A DNA stretch of 64,000 nucleotides from Paracoccus saliphilus (lineage in GTDB: Bacteria; Pseudomonadota; Alphaproteobacteria; Rhodobacterales; Rhodobacteraceae): assembly GCF_028553805.1 (NCBI RefSeq), contig NZ_CP067141.1:124001-188000 (forward strand), written 5' to 3'. Position 1 is the stretch's first letter. The number at the start of each line of letters is the position of its first letter. Position numbers and translations under genes: made by a program. Below are positions 24,366 through 32,773 of the stretch, in pieces. Below the pieces are notes generated by a model, which was not told the DNA's origin, made no database searches, and saw nothing but the letters and a program-made list of their open reading frames with translations.

Positions 24366-26089
24366 GCACTCTCCCCCAACTTTTCCAGGGCACCGGCCAG
24401 CATTTCCTCGGGGGGGCCCAATCGTCTGATGCGCCCGCCATCGAGTGACAGGATGGTATCCACCGTTTCCAGAACTGCCGGCTGATGGGTGATGACGACG
24501 ATCGTGCTGCCCTGCGCCTTCATTACAAAGAGTGCTTCGCTGAGCGCGCGTTCACCAGTGATATCCAGATGCGCATTCGGTTCGTCCAGCACGAGCAATC
24601 GCGGCTTGCCCAGAAGCGCGCGGGCGAGGCCAAGACGCTGACGCTGGCCGCCTGACAGGCCCAGCCCGCCCGGGCCCAGCAAGGTGTCATATTGCTTGGG
24701 TAGATCGAGGATCAGGTCATGGATTCCGGCCAGCTTGGCCGATTCAACGACCTGCTCGATCGGAACATCCTGGAAACGTGCGATGTTCTCGCGGACGGTT
24801 CCTGCGAACAGCCCGACATCCTGCGGCAGATAGCCGACAATGCGCCCGAATTCCGCGCGGTCCCAATGTTCATAATTGATACCGCCGAAGCGCAGACGCC
24901 CATCCGATGGCGACAGCGCGCCGATGAGCAACCGCGCCAATGTGCTCTTGCCGGAACCACTCGGACCAACAACCCCCAGAACCTCGCCGGAATTGATGTT
25001 GAAGGACAGGTTATCCAGGACCGGTTTCTTCCGGTTCGCAACGCGGTAGGACAGGCCTTCGACTTCCAGCGCGGTCACGTCACTGGGAACGATCGTGCGG
25101 ATTTCGAGATCGGGGTTCTCCTTCAGCAATGCAGCGACACGATGATAGGCCGATCTTGCGGCGACAGCATGCTTCCACGCTCCCACCGATTGCTCGACGG
25201 GAACCAGTGCGCGCCCCATGATGATGCTGGCGGCGAAGATAGTCACCGGCATGATGGTGCCATCGATGGCAAGCCAGGCACCAGTCCCCAGAAGCAACGA
25301 TTGCAAAAGCAGGCGCGCAAAGCGGATGCTGGCGGTCACGGCTGCATTGCGGTCGCTGGCCAGTGATTGCTGCGCCAGCATATTTGCCCGATTGCCCTGC
25401 CAGTGGCGCTCTACCGACGATAGCATTCCCATCGCATGAATGACATCGGCATGCTGCATGATGTTTTCGGTAAAGACAAACGCGCGTCGAGATGAGGATT
25501 GTGCGGTTTCGAGCGCGATCTTGGTCAGTCTCTCGTTGACGAAAACCAAAAGCAGAAGAAGCGCCGAGCCAACCGTGGCGACAAGGCCCAGGACCGGGTG
25601 AATCAGGTAAAGCAGCCCCAGATAGATCGGAATCCACGGCAGGTCGAAGGCGAAATGAATGCCCGGACCCGTGATGAAGGCACGAAATTCATCCAGCTCG
25701 CGTAATGTCTGAGCGCTGGAGGACATGCCCTGCTTGGCCGATTTTCGCACCAATGCCCCAAAGACCGGGCCGGCCAGCTTGTCATCCAGAAGAACCGAGC
25801 AGCGAACCAGTAGCCTACCGCGCAGCGCATCCAGCAATCCCATCACACTGAGGGCCAGCACCAGGATAAGGGTCAGCATGGCCAGCGTCGGAATGCTTTG
25901 GCTGACCAAGACGCGATTATAGACCTGCATCAGGTAGAGCGGTGAACTCAGATAAAGCAAATTGATCGCGCAGGAAAAGATGCCCGCGAATGCAAAATAC
26001 ACGCGCAACGATTTCAGCGCATCGGAGATGTAACTGTTTGGCAGATCATCGCCTGCCGCTTGCATTTGGTGGGCCTCGATCGCGGACAT
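24362..26089 (-). CDS. type I secretion ABC exporter (PrtD type)
   Basis: A 575-residue half-transporter. An N-terminal membrane domain with about six helices (from YFAFAGIFSCAINLLYLSSP) is joined to an ATPase domain with Walker A GPSGSGKST, Q-loop YLPQDVGLF, signature LSGGQRQRLGLARALL and Walker B LLVLDEPNAHLD. The absence of an N-terminal peptidase C39 domain and the PrtD-like helices point to RTX-type or other C-terminal-signal substrates, not double-glycine leaders. ATG 26089 with GGAA upstream is preferred; a GTG at 26107 is an alternative. It is the first gene of the exporter-adaptor-cargo operon; an 18-bp inverted repeat lies just upstream. Confidence 0.9.
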   Translation of the reverse strand: MSAIEAHQMQAAGDDLPNSYISDALKSLRVYFAFAGIFSCAINLLYLSSPLYLMQVYNRVLVSQSIPTLAMLTLILVLALSVMGLLDALRGRLLVRCSVLLDDKLAGPVFGALVRKSAKQGMSSSAQTLRELDEFRAFITGPGIHFAFDLPWIPIYLGLLYLIHPVLGLVATVGSALLLLLVFVNERLTKIALETAQSSSRRAFVFTENIMQHADVIHAMGMLSSVERHWQGNRANMLAQQSLASDRNAAVTASIRFARLLLQSLLLGTGAWLAIDGTIMPVTIFAASIIMGRALVPVEQSVGAWKHAVAARSAYHRVAALLKENPDLEIRTIVPSDVTALEVEGLSYRVANRKKPVLDNLSFNINSGEVLGVVGPSGSGKSTLARLLIGALSPSDGRLRFGGINYEHWDRAEFGRIVGYLPQDVGLFAGTVRENIARFQDVPIEQVVESAKLAGIHDLILDLPKQYDTLLGPGGLGLSGGQRQRLGLARALLGKPRLLVLDEPNAHLDITGERALSEALFVMKAQGSTIVVITHQPAVLETVDTILSLDGGRIRRLGPPEEMLAGALEKLGESA

Positions 26090-26145
26090 ATGGCTATTCC
26101 AAAACACGACATAATGCCGGGATACTTATCGTTATACACATCACA

Positions 26146-26191
26146 AATTTGTACACTGAATACAATTCACTCCGTATTCAGTGTACAAATT
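26146..26191. promoter_or_regulatory. perfect 18-bp inverted repeat between the small Gly/Leu-rich gene and the exporter gene
   Basis: Arms AATTTGTACACTGAATAC (26146-26163) and its exact complement (26174-26191) flank a ten-base loop. On the minus strand it lies after the stop of the 128-residue protein gene and 57 bases before the exporter start. It could be a transcript hairpin that limits read-through, or an operator. There is no strong T run, so a plain intrinsic terminator is less likely. Confidence 0.7.
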
Positions 26192-26252
26192 AAAAGGCCC
26201 GAACATAATTATATTGTCCGGACCCTTTGGTGTTCATATGGACCAACTCGCC

Positions 26253-26639
26253 TTAAAGTAGGCCGCCAAGATCCGGCAATCCATCAGTCAGGCCATCCGC
26301 AGTGCCAAGGAGGCCGTCGGCTAAACCAAGCGTATTGCCCAGCAGTCCTTCGACACCCAAGCCGCCGCCTTCGCCAAGGTTGTTCACAGCACCACCAGGA
26401 CCGATCAGATCGGAATAAACGTCCGACACGGCACCAGTGATGTCGAGTTCGCCAGCATTTCCAAGCAGATCGTCAACAACGCCGTTATCACCGAGCAAAT
26501 TGCCCGTCAGTGTTTTTCCGTGCATCGAGCCGGGAGCCAGGCCTTCAGCCACGTCCTGAACTCCGTCATAAACCCCCGAGACACCACCAACGATGGAGCC
26601 CAAAAGTCCGCTTACAGGTGAGAGAAGTCCACCAAGCAT
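26253..26639 (-). CDS. small Gly/Leu-rich repeat protein, unrecognised family
   Basis: A 128-residue protein beginning MLGGLLSPVSGLLGSIVGGV, without charged signal-peptide start. It is rich in Gly, Leu, Asp and Val, and carries repeated LLG/GLLG and DGL motifs (LTGNLLGDNGVVDDLLGNAG, GLLGNTLGLADGLLGTADGL). The motifs resemble the DGLLGGLTDTVG elements of the 686-residue protein of the same operon region, so the two may be related cargo or partners. AGAGG lies nine bases before the ATG. It is upstream of the ABC exporter on the same strand, 145 bases away with the inverted repeat between. A bacteriocin-like or matrix role is possible but there is no direct support. Confidence 0.65.
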   Translation of the reverse strand: MLGGLLSPVSGLLGSIVGGVSGVYDGVQDVAEGLAPGSMHGKTLTGNLLGDNGVVDDLLGNAGELDITGAVSDVYSDLIGPGGAVNNLGEGGGLGVEGLLGNTLGLADGLLGTADGLTDGLPDLGGLL

Positions 26640-26673
26640 TGGTTCATACCTCTTATTGATACGTTCATTTAAG

Positions 26674-26692
26674 CCTAATTCAATGAATTAGG
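26674..26692. promoter_or_regulatory. palindrome upstream of the small Gly/Leu-rich gene
   Basis: CCTAATTC and GAATTAGG are exact inverted arms around a three-base centre, 35 bases upstream of the 128-codon gene and between it and the divergent 734-codon gene. A regulator binding site is plausible; the regulator is unknown. Confidence 0.4.
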
Positions 26693-26819
26693 GCACCTCA
26701 ACTTTCTCTCGCCAAGAAAGTAGAGTCAATCGTTTTTTGTTTTTAATGTAAGCATTATAGACTGATCGCGTGAAGTGCCGAGGCATTCGCTTCTTCGGCG
26801 TCACCATGAAGGATAGAAA

Positions 26820-29024
26820 ATGAGCACGACTACTTATCGCGCAGGAAAAGTTGCAATCATTAACTTCACGGGGTTTCGCAAGAATTGGGGCTGCCAGGCA
26901 ACGAGCTGGGGCTTGATCAGTCTTCTGAACGGAGGCCTCGAACTTGAGAAGTTGCCCAAACTTTCACTTATCCCGTTGCTTCCTCGTCATGAGGTAGACT
27001 GGCAATTTGGACAGGAACGTATACAAGATATTCATGCCGCAATGCTGGATGTAAGTCATTGCGAACGTACAGCCGGCAAGGCGCTCGATTATCTCGAACG
27101 GCTGGTCCTTGAGCGATACGGCAAATATGCGAGCCAGACGCAAAATGCTGACCTCGTCATCTTTCAGGCTGAGGGCACGATGGCGGGAACGGATTTTGTG
27201 CGTGGCGCGAGGTTGCTGCTTTTGCCTTTTGTAGCCAAGCATGCTTGGAAAAAGCCGGTCCTGTCGCTCAATCAGACCATTTATTCCTGTGATGAGACCT
27301 TCAATCCCGTGATGGCTGCGGCCTTCAACAGCTTCGATCTGGTAGCAGTGCGCGAGAATATCTCGTTCGACGCGGCGCAGAAGGCCGGACTTCGAGAGGT
27401 AAGCCATATACCAGACGCTGCGTTTTTGACACGTCCACGATCAACATCACTGAACATCCAGGCGGGGCGACATTTTGCAGTCACTGGCACTGCCTGGACT
27501 GGACACGATACTCATGAAGAAATTTTCGCAGCTGCTGACCTTCTTAAGCGAGAAACTGGCCTGATGCCGCTTGTGACAGTATCAACTCCTGCGGACAAAG
27601 CGCTGTTTGAACTTGCGCAACGATATTGGGGTAACGACGGATTTACGTACATCCCGTCGAGCGTTTCCTACACAGCAGCAGCTTACGCCTTGCAACAATG
27701 CCGTTTCATTCTCAGCGGCCGCTACCACATGACGATCATGGCGCTAGCCGCCGGCACACCCGCGATTCAACTACCAGGCAATTCCTATAAGAATGAGGGG
27801 CTATCGGCAATGCTGGGAGGTATAGCTCCCGTTCGGGCCTTTGATGATCGTAGCGCCATCGCAGAGGACGCATCAAGGATCCTGGGCGATCCGAGTACCG
27901 CCAATGCAGTTCTTCGAAATGCGCTGCAACCGATCAAAGAGAGACTGCATTGCGCAACAGGCTATTTTGCAGATGTCCAGAAAGGACTACCCGCGACGCT
28001 TCCCCATAGCCTTCACATCCCGCCAGGCCGCAAGATTTCAGCCACAGACCATATTGCGCCGTACTGCGCGAACACTATCAAGCAGGTTGAAGACTTCATT
28101 TACACCAAATCTACGAATGGTGATCTTGGGAAAGAACCGACGCCGCGTGTGTTGTTCGAGGAGTTGGTCTCAGCCTATCACGCCGGCGACCATGCGGTTT
28201 TACCCAGCCTCATCCAGATGATGGGCAGCTTTCCCGGAAAGATCGAGCGAGCTCGTCCGGCATTAAGGGACGAAATTAACCGATTTCCCCTTGAGATCTT
28301 CGCAAAGGCAGGCGCTCCACGTCCTGCAGATCCAGAGCATCCGATCATGGGGCTGCAGGATCTGCACCGGATCTGCGGAGGGGATATAGCTGCGATGAAG
28401 CTTCGCATTGTGCCGGGTATATCCCCTGCTGTTCCACGCCCCACCAAGGCCAAGGACATCTCATCACATCTCGCAACGCTGCGGGAAGAATTTTCCACAA
28501 AATCAGAACTGCTCTTCTATCACGCGGCACTTATTTGCTTGATGCGGCGTGGAATAGAATCAACACAAGCTTATGAATGTTTCCAGGCAATCTGGAGCGA
28601 AGAAAATGATTTTCTACGGCGCGAACTAGACAGTAGGTGGCTTGTCTCAGCATGCGACACATTTGCCGATCATGCACAAGATCCTGCAGACCGTGCCCTG
28701 GCCATGATAGGCGTCACCCTTGTAAACACGGTGAAGCTATATGAAACAGAAAACTGGGCTATTGGCATACGTGGAAGAACACATGACTATCGTGCTGTTA
28801 TGTCGCAAAATCAATTATTTGACGGTGTCTTCGCTTTTGGGATAGGTGGCGGAGATATGATGTATTATATGCAAAAACGACTTTCAACCATAGCAGGCAA
28901 AGAACATATAGTTTCCGTGATTCTTTCAGAACTGTTTAGTCGTATTCATGCACATGACACCGTCTTTCGTCGGCTCCGAAATATGCACCATGTCAAGAAT
29001 ACACTCTGGGATACTCAATTATAG
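26820..29024 (+). CDS. polysaccharide pyruvyltransferase family protein with extra C-terminal domain
   Basis: A 734-residue protein. The first ~390 residues look like the polysaccharide pyruvyl transferase family: VAIINFTGFRKNWGCQATSW at the start, VIFQAEGTMAGTDFVRGARLLLLP, and the late signature FILSGRYHMTIMALAAGTPAIQLPGNSYKNEGL, where the conserved Arg-x-His pair sits. Such enzymes add pyruvate ketals from phosphoenolpyruvate to exported glycans. The last ~330 residues have no family I know; they are helical and include an ELVSAYHAGDHAVL segment, so may be a second enzymatic or binding part. AAGGAT lies before the ATG. It is divergent from the secretion operon and begins the surface polysaccharide region. 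Pyruvyl transfer itself is not proven. Confidence 0.7.
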   Translation: MSTTTYRAGKVAIINFTGFRKNWGCQATSWGLISLLNGGLELEKLPKLSLIPLLPRHEVDWQFGQERIQDIHAAMLDVSHCERTAGKALDYLERLVLERYGKYASQTQNADLVIFQAEGTMAGTDFVRGARLLLLPFVAKHAWKKPVLSLNQTIYSCDETFNPVMAAAFNSFDLVAVRENISFDAAQKAGLREVSHIPDAAFLTRPRSTSLNIQAGRHFAVTGTAWTGHDTHEEIFAAADLLKRETGLMPLVTVSTPADKALFELAQRYWGNDGFTYIPSSVSYTAAAYALQQCRFILSGRYHMTIMALAAGTPAIQLPGNSYKNEGLSAMLGGIAPVRAFDDRSAIAEDASRILGDPSTANAVLRNALQPIKERLHCATGYFADVQKGLPATLPHSLHIPPGRKISATDHIAPYCANTIKQVEDFIYTKSTNGDLGKEPTPRVLFEELVSAYHAGDHAVLPSLIQMMGSFPGKIERARPALRDEINRFPLEIFAKAGAPRPADPEHPIMGLQDLHRICGGDIAAMKLRIVPGISPAVPRPTKAKDISSHLATLREEFSTKSELLFYHAALICLMRRGIESTQAYECFQAIWSEENDFLRRELDSRWLVSACDTFADHAQDPADRALAMIGVTLVNTVKLYETENWAIGIRGRTHDYRAVMSQNQLFDGVFAFGIGGGDMMYYMQKRLSTIAGKEHIVSVILSELFSRIHAHDTVFRRLRNMHHVKNTLWDTQL

Positions 29025-29089
29025 AATCAATTTTGAGCGGTACACATACGTATATATCCATCCGGATCATACCTGACAGGATCACGTCC

Positions 29090-29462
29090 CGTGTAACAGT
29101 TCAGGACTGCGCAGCGGATTTGAACCTCCGCGACCTGCCGGTCGAACTCTCGCGCCATGAGGCTCTGGCTCAAACGTTTTACACAATGCATCTTTGCCTC
29201 GACGCGACTTCGACGGTGATACTGACCCCATCGTCTCCAGATCGCAGGGCCGAGATATTTGACCGCCCGGAGGATTTCGTTGCGGGCGCGCGCCAGCGGT
29301 CGTCGGTTTCCATGGCTTGGCATTCTTGCGCGGTGGGTTAATGGCTTCGACATAGCGATCCGCAATCGCGTCATGGCATTTGCGGGTATCATAAGCCCCG
29401 TCACCAGTCACGGAGCCGATTTCCTCATCGGGTGGGGTCTGGCTGAGCAGTTCCGGGAACAT
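29090..29462 (-). pseudogene. IS5-family transposase fragment A
   Basis: The minus strand encodes the C-terminal half of a DDE transposase (IGSVTGDGAYDTRKCHDAIA, PPRKNAKPWKPTT), after which the frame shifts near 29280 to the expected RARNEILRAVKYLGPAIWRR and RVEAKMHCVKRLSQSLMARE. The N-terminal half is missing. It is a close relative of the fragment at 30271-30643 and ends at nearly the same internal point. Confidence 0.8.
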
Positions 29463-29818
29463 CGGACGCTCACACTGCCTCTCTGTTCGATACAGATTAA
29501 TAAATTGATCTGACGCTCTATATAGTTGACATGCAAGCTGTTTATTCGGTCCATCAGAAACCCGAACAATGCAGTGCCCATAAGCGCCAGAAGATTATGA
29601 TTATAGGATAGATAGGTGGTTCCGAATACGAGAAGCACTAGAATAATCACTATCACCACAACATTGGCCCATACTCTTTGCATGCGCTTGGTTTCTCGCT
29701 CGTGTTCGAGGAGGTAAATGGCAGAATTAAAATCGACTGCAAATAACGGGGGGCCGTACATGGATCGTATCGCTCCAAGGGTGTGCCAAATACAGGTAAT
29801 TTTGCTCAGCAGACTCAA
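29408..29818 (-). CDS. small membrane protein, truncated by the transposase fragment
   Basis: A 136-codon frame beginning MSLLSKITCIWHTLGAIRSM. Residues ~48-68 (VWANVVVIVIILVLLVFGTTY) and ~75-90 (LALMGTALFGFLMDRI) are hydrophobic and likely membrane segments. The last ~25 residues run into the IS5-family remnant in another frame, so the original C-terminus seems lost. No family is recognised. Start and coding status are uncertain, but a frame of this length with two membrane helices in A+T-rich DNA is unlikely to be pure chance. Confidence 0.4.
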   Translation of the reverse strand: MSLLSKITCIWHTLGAIRSMYGPPLFAVDFNSAIYLLEHERETKRMQRVWANVVVIVIILVLLVFGTTYLSYNHNLLALMGTALFGFLMDRINSLHVNYIERQINLLICIEQRGSVSVRCSRNCSARPHPMRKSAP

Positions 29819-30270
29819 TCTACCTACCGTGCTGGGGAGTGCATCATGAAGAAAATGAAACCTATTTCAGTCACTGAAAGCGGAACCGGGGGTGCCTAAC
29901 CCTCTCCGACCCCCTGTCCTCTTTGGAAATTCGAAGACCTAACCCACTTATACAAACCTATTGGGACTACCAAGCCTGCCTTTTCAGCGGAGTTTTTTTT
30001 CAGCAAGAAGCTGCTCGTAATGTGATGTGGTCCATGATGCGCGCTACCGTAGTCACGAATACAGAGAGACAGAAAACCTGCGACGACACGATGAAGTTTA
30101 ACAGGGTGCTGAAGAAGTCCGCGTGCTGGAACGGTTTCCCTTCGCGGCGACTTTCGGCGTTCGACGCCGGGTCCTGCGAGGCCGGAGGGATGTTTGCCTG
30201 ACGCCGGTTCTCTTCGTCAGGCTGCCAGCAGCCGGGGCAGTCGGGCGAGGTTGTTGGTGGCCTGCCGAGG
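29819..30270. other. intergenic stretch between two transposase fragments
   Basis: No gene of normal size. A 17-codon frame at 29846-29899 (MKKMKPISVTESGTGGA) has GGGGAG six bases upstream and could be the start of a gene cut off by rearrangement. It overlaps the palindrome TTTCAGTCACTGAAA (29865-29879). The right part holds IS-like debris continuing to fragment B. Confidence 0.3.
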
Positions 30271-30643
30271 GTGGTGTAACAGTACAGGACGGCGCAGCGG
30301 ACCTGAACCTCCGCGACCTGCCGGGCGAGCTCTCGCGCCATGAGGCTCTGGCCCAGACGTTTTACACAATGCATCTTTGCCTCGACACGACTTCGACGGT
30401 GATATTGGCTCCATCGTCGCCAGATCGCAGGACGAGATATTTGACCGCCCGGAGGATTTCGTTACGGGCGCCCACGCCGGCAGTTGTCGGCTTCCAGGGT
30501 TTGGCATTCTTGCGCGGTGGAATGATCGCCTCTGCCCCTCGATCCGCAATCGCATCGTGGCCCTTGCGGGCATCATAAGCCCCGTCACCGGTCACGGAGC
30601 CGATGTCCTCATCGGTTGGGAGCTGGTTGAGCAATTCCGGTAT
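30271..30643 (-). pseudogene. IS5-family transposase fragment B
   Basis: A second C-terminal transposase piece (DEDIGSVTGDGAYDARKGHD, AEAIIPPRKNAKPWKPTTAG, NEILRAVKYL), then out of frame to EAKMHCVKRLGQSLMARELA. The DNA closely follows fragment A at 29090-29462 in direct orientation. Frameshifts and missing N-terminus show that it is dead. Confidence 0.82.
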
Positions 30644-30819
30644 TCAGAATGCGCTGATCAATATCAAGTATCGTCAGCAAAGCCGGATGGCCACGAAATC
30701 ATTTCTCCACAACTGCACGCTTGTAGGAATGTTCAAAGCAATGATAAAGTCAAATGTCGACTTGCCACAAAACCGTAGAGCACATCTGACGGCCCTTCAA
30801 ACCCTCTAAGCGATCTCTG

Positions 30820-31974
30820 ATGACGATACTCTTCCGCCTCATCCTGTGCATCCTGCCGACAGTTGCGTTCTCCGAAGATGGCTGGAGATCTATCGATCTC
30901 GCTGGCATCCACTACGCGGTCGAGCGCAGCATCCTACACTCTGGTCGCTGGCAGGAGAGGCTGCATTATAGCTCAGATTGTCGTCCACCTTCCTGCTCCA
31001 TCGACTTCGATGAGCGTATCAGCGCACTGCATCTGCGTTATAAATGGGCGCATTTAAACCCAGAGAAAGATGTTTATAATTTTACTGAACTAGGCAGTTT
31101 GATTGATGAGGCCAACGAAGCTGGAAAATATGTTACAATCAACATAATGGCCGGGAAATATACACCTTCTTGGGTGTTCAACGAAGGCGCTGCGCATCTG
31201 AGCATGGAAATGATGAGTGGCGACGATTTCTCTCAGCCACTGATGCCGATTCCCTGGGATCCGACCTTCGAACATGCCTACTTCGAACTCATGAATCACC
31301 TTGCGGAATATCTGCGCCAAACACCGCATCGCTACAGAACAGTTGCGTTAATTAAGAATGGCGCATTCGTCGTTCATTCGGGCGAAACTCGCTTGATGCC
31401 ACCGAAGGCATTTGACAGGGATATCGGTAAAGATGACGATACTAGGAAGGATATGATCCGCAAAGAGCTTTGCGCTGATTGGGCGCAAGCCGGGTACAGT
31501 GAAGATAGGGTGGTTCAAGCTATATCCGACATGAATTTAGCGATCGCTAGAGCATTTCCAGATCAGTATATCGGCATATCCTTTGTCGGCGGGTCAAATC
31601 GGTTCCCCACTGTTAATAAGAAGGGAGCTTGCGCCTTTCCAGAGAAAAACAAAACAATTTCTCGAATTTTAAAAGACTTCATAGACGATTACGGAAATCG
31701 TGCCGTTGTTACAAATACGGTACTGACCGAACACACTGGAAATCCGAATATTATGCAATGGGTGCTGAAGCATGGTGGCAAAACATCATATCAGCTTGAG
31801 AGATACGCGATCGGGTGCCGTGAACCTAAAATACGTCAATGCGATGACGACGCAATTAACAAGGCATTTGAATCTGGCATTTCCGCAGGCGGCATTTTTA
31901 TCGAAATACACGATGGAAATATCCATAGGCACCGAGAATATCTCGAAAAATACAATCGCGCACTTACTAAATGA
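30820..31974 (+). CDS. secreted glycoside hydrolase-like TIM-barrel protein
   Basis: A 384-residue protein with a signal peptide ([18 protein letters not shown], cleavage near FS/EDG). The sequence [20 protein letters not shown] followed by [20 protein letters not shown] and TPSWVF resembles the early strands of GH42-like and related (beta/alpha)8 glycosidases, where a Trp, a Glu-Pro/Asn-Pro and a 'P-W' recur. Acidic candidates for catalysis lie in [11 protein letters not shown] and [12 protein letters not shown], but the exact pair cannot be fixed by eye. Two Cys in CRPPSC could pair in the periplasm. It may trim or release the polysaccharide made by the surrounding genes. It is flanked by IS debris on both sides and stands alone. 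Confidence 0.55.
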   Translation: MTILFRLILCILPTVAFSEDGWRSIDLAGIHYAVERSILHSGRWQERLHYSSDCRPPSCSIDFDERISALHLRYKWAHLNPEKDVYNFTELGSLIDEANEAGKYVTINIMAGKYTPSWVFNEGAAHLSMEMMSGDDFSQPLMPIPWDPTFEHAYFELMNHLAEYLRQTPHRYRTVALIKNGAFVVHSGETRLMPPKAFDRDIGKDDDTRKDMIRKELCADWAQAGYSEDRVVQAISDMNLAIARAFPDQYIGISFVGGSNRFPTVNKKGACAFPEKNKTISRILKDFIDDYGNRAVVTNTVLTEHTGNPNIMQWVLKHGGKTSYQLERYAIGCREPKIRQCDDDAINKAFESGISAGGIFIEIHDGNIHRHREYLEKYNRALTK

Positions 31975-32036
31975 CCGGCTTTGATGATCGGTTGGGTAGC
32001 TCCTCCTAACGGCATTTGTGCCACTCAAGAGCGTGT

Positions 32037-32514
32037 CGCGTTTACTCGGTTCTGTATCCGGCGGCTTTGAAGAAGTTGTAGCATTCCTCTTCGCTGAACC
32101 CACCGCAGGCCTGCCCGACAGCCTGTCAAAGTTCGTCGTAGGTCCGTGCGGCAGCTTCCTGATCAGCGCCTTCAGCTTTGAGAAGGCCATCTCGATCGGG
32201 TTGAGATCTGGGCTGTAAGGCGGCAGGAACAGGAACCATGCGCCGATGTCGCGCAGGGGCCGAGCGGCGCCGGGGCTTTTATGACTGGACAGGTTGTCGA
32301 AGATGACGACATGGCCGGTCTGCAGCGTCGGCGCGAGTTGGGGTTCGACATAGAGATCGAACATCTCGCCGTTCATCGTCCCGTCGATGACCCAAGGTGC
32401 GTCCAGCCGGTCATGGCGCAAGGCGCCGATGAAGGTCTGGCCGCGCCAATGCCCAAACGGTGCGTAATCGATCAGGCACCCTCCGTGGCGTATCCGTCGG
32501 TTGTGCCCGCACAA
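32037..32514 (-). pseudogene. IS630-family transposase remnant
   Basis: The minus strand encodes the DDE_3 end of an IS630 transposase: [38 protein letters not shown], the catalytic [12 protein letters not shown], and [20 protein letters not shown]. Near 32120 the frame breaks; the normal ending [18 protein letters not shown] is present in another frame behind an internal TGA. The N-terminal helix-turn-helix part is absent. The remnant separates the glycosidase-like gene from the GT4 gene. Confidence 0.85.
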
Positions 32515-32773
32515 TCCAGTCGGCGTCCAGCAGCATCAACAACGTCGCTCTCACTACTCCTGCAATTCCACGACAGCAGCATGACCTGCGCATGCGGATT
32601 GTACAGCTTGGAACCTCGTACAGAACGTTTCTCCCTTCACAGTCAATTCGCACGTGGCATATGGCAAAAATTCGCGGTTCATTGACACGATTTCATTTGT
32701 CCGGCTTTCCCTTTCAAAGATATTCCATTACACCCCCGCTCGATAATGCGGCATCAGAGCAAGGCAACCACAT

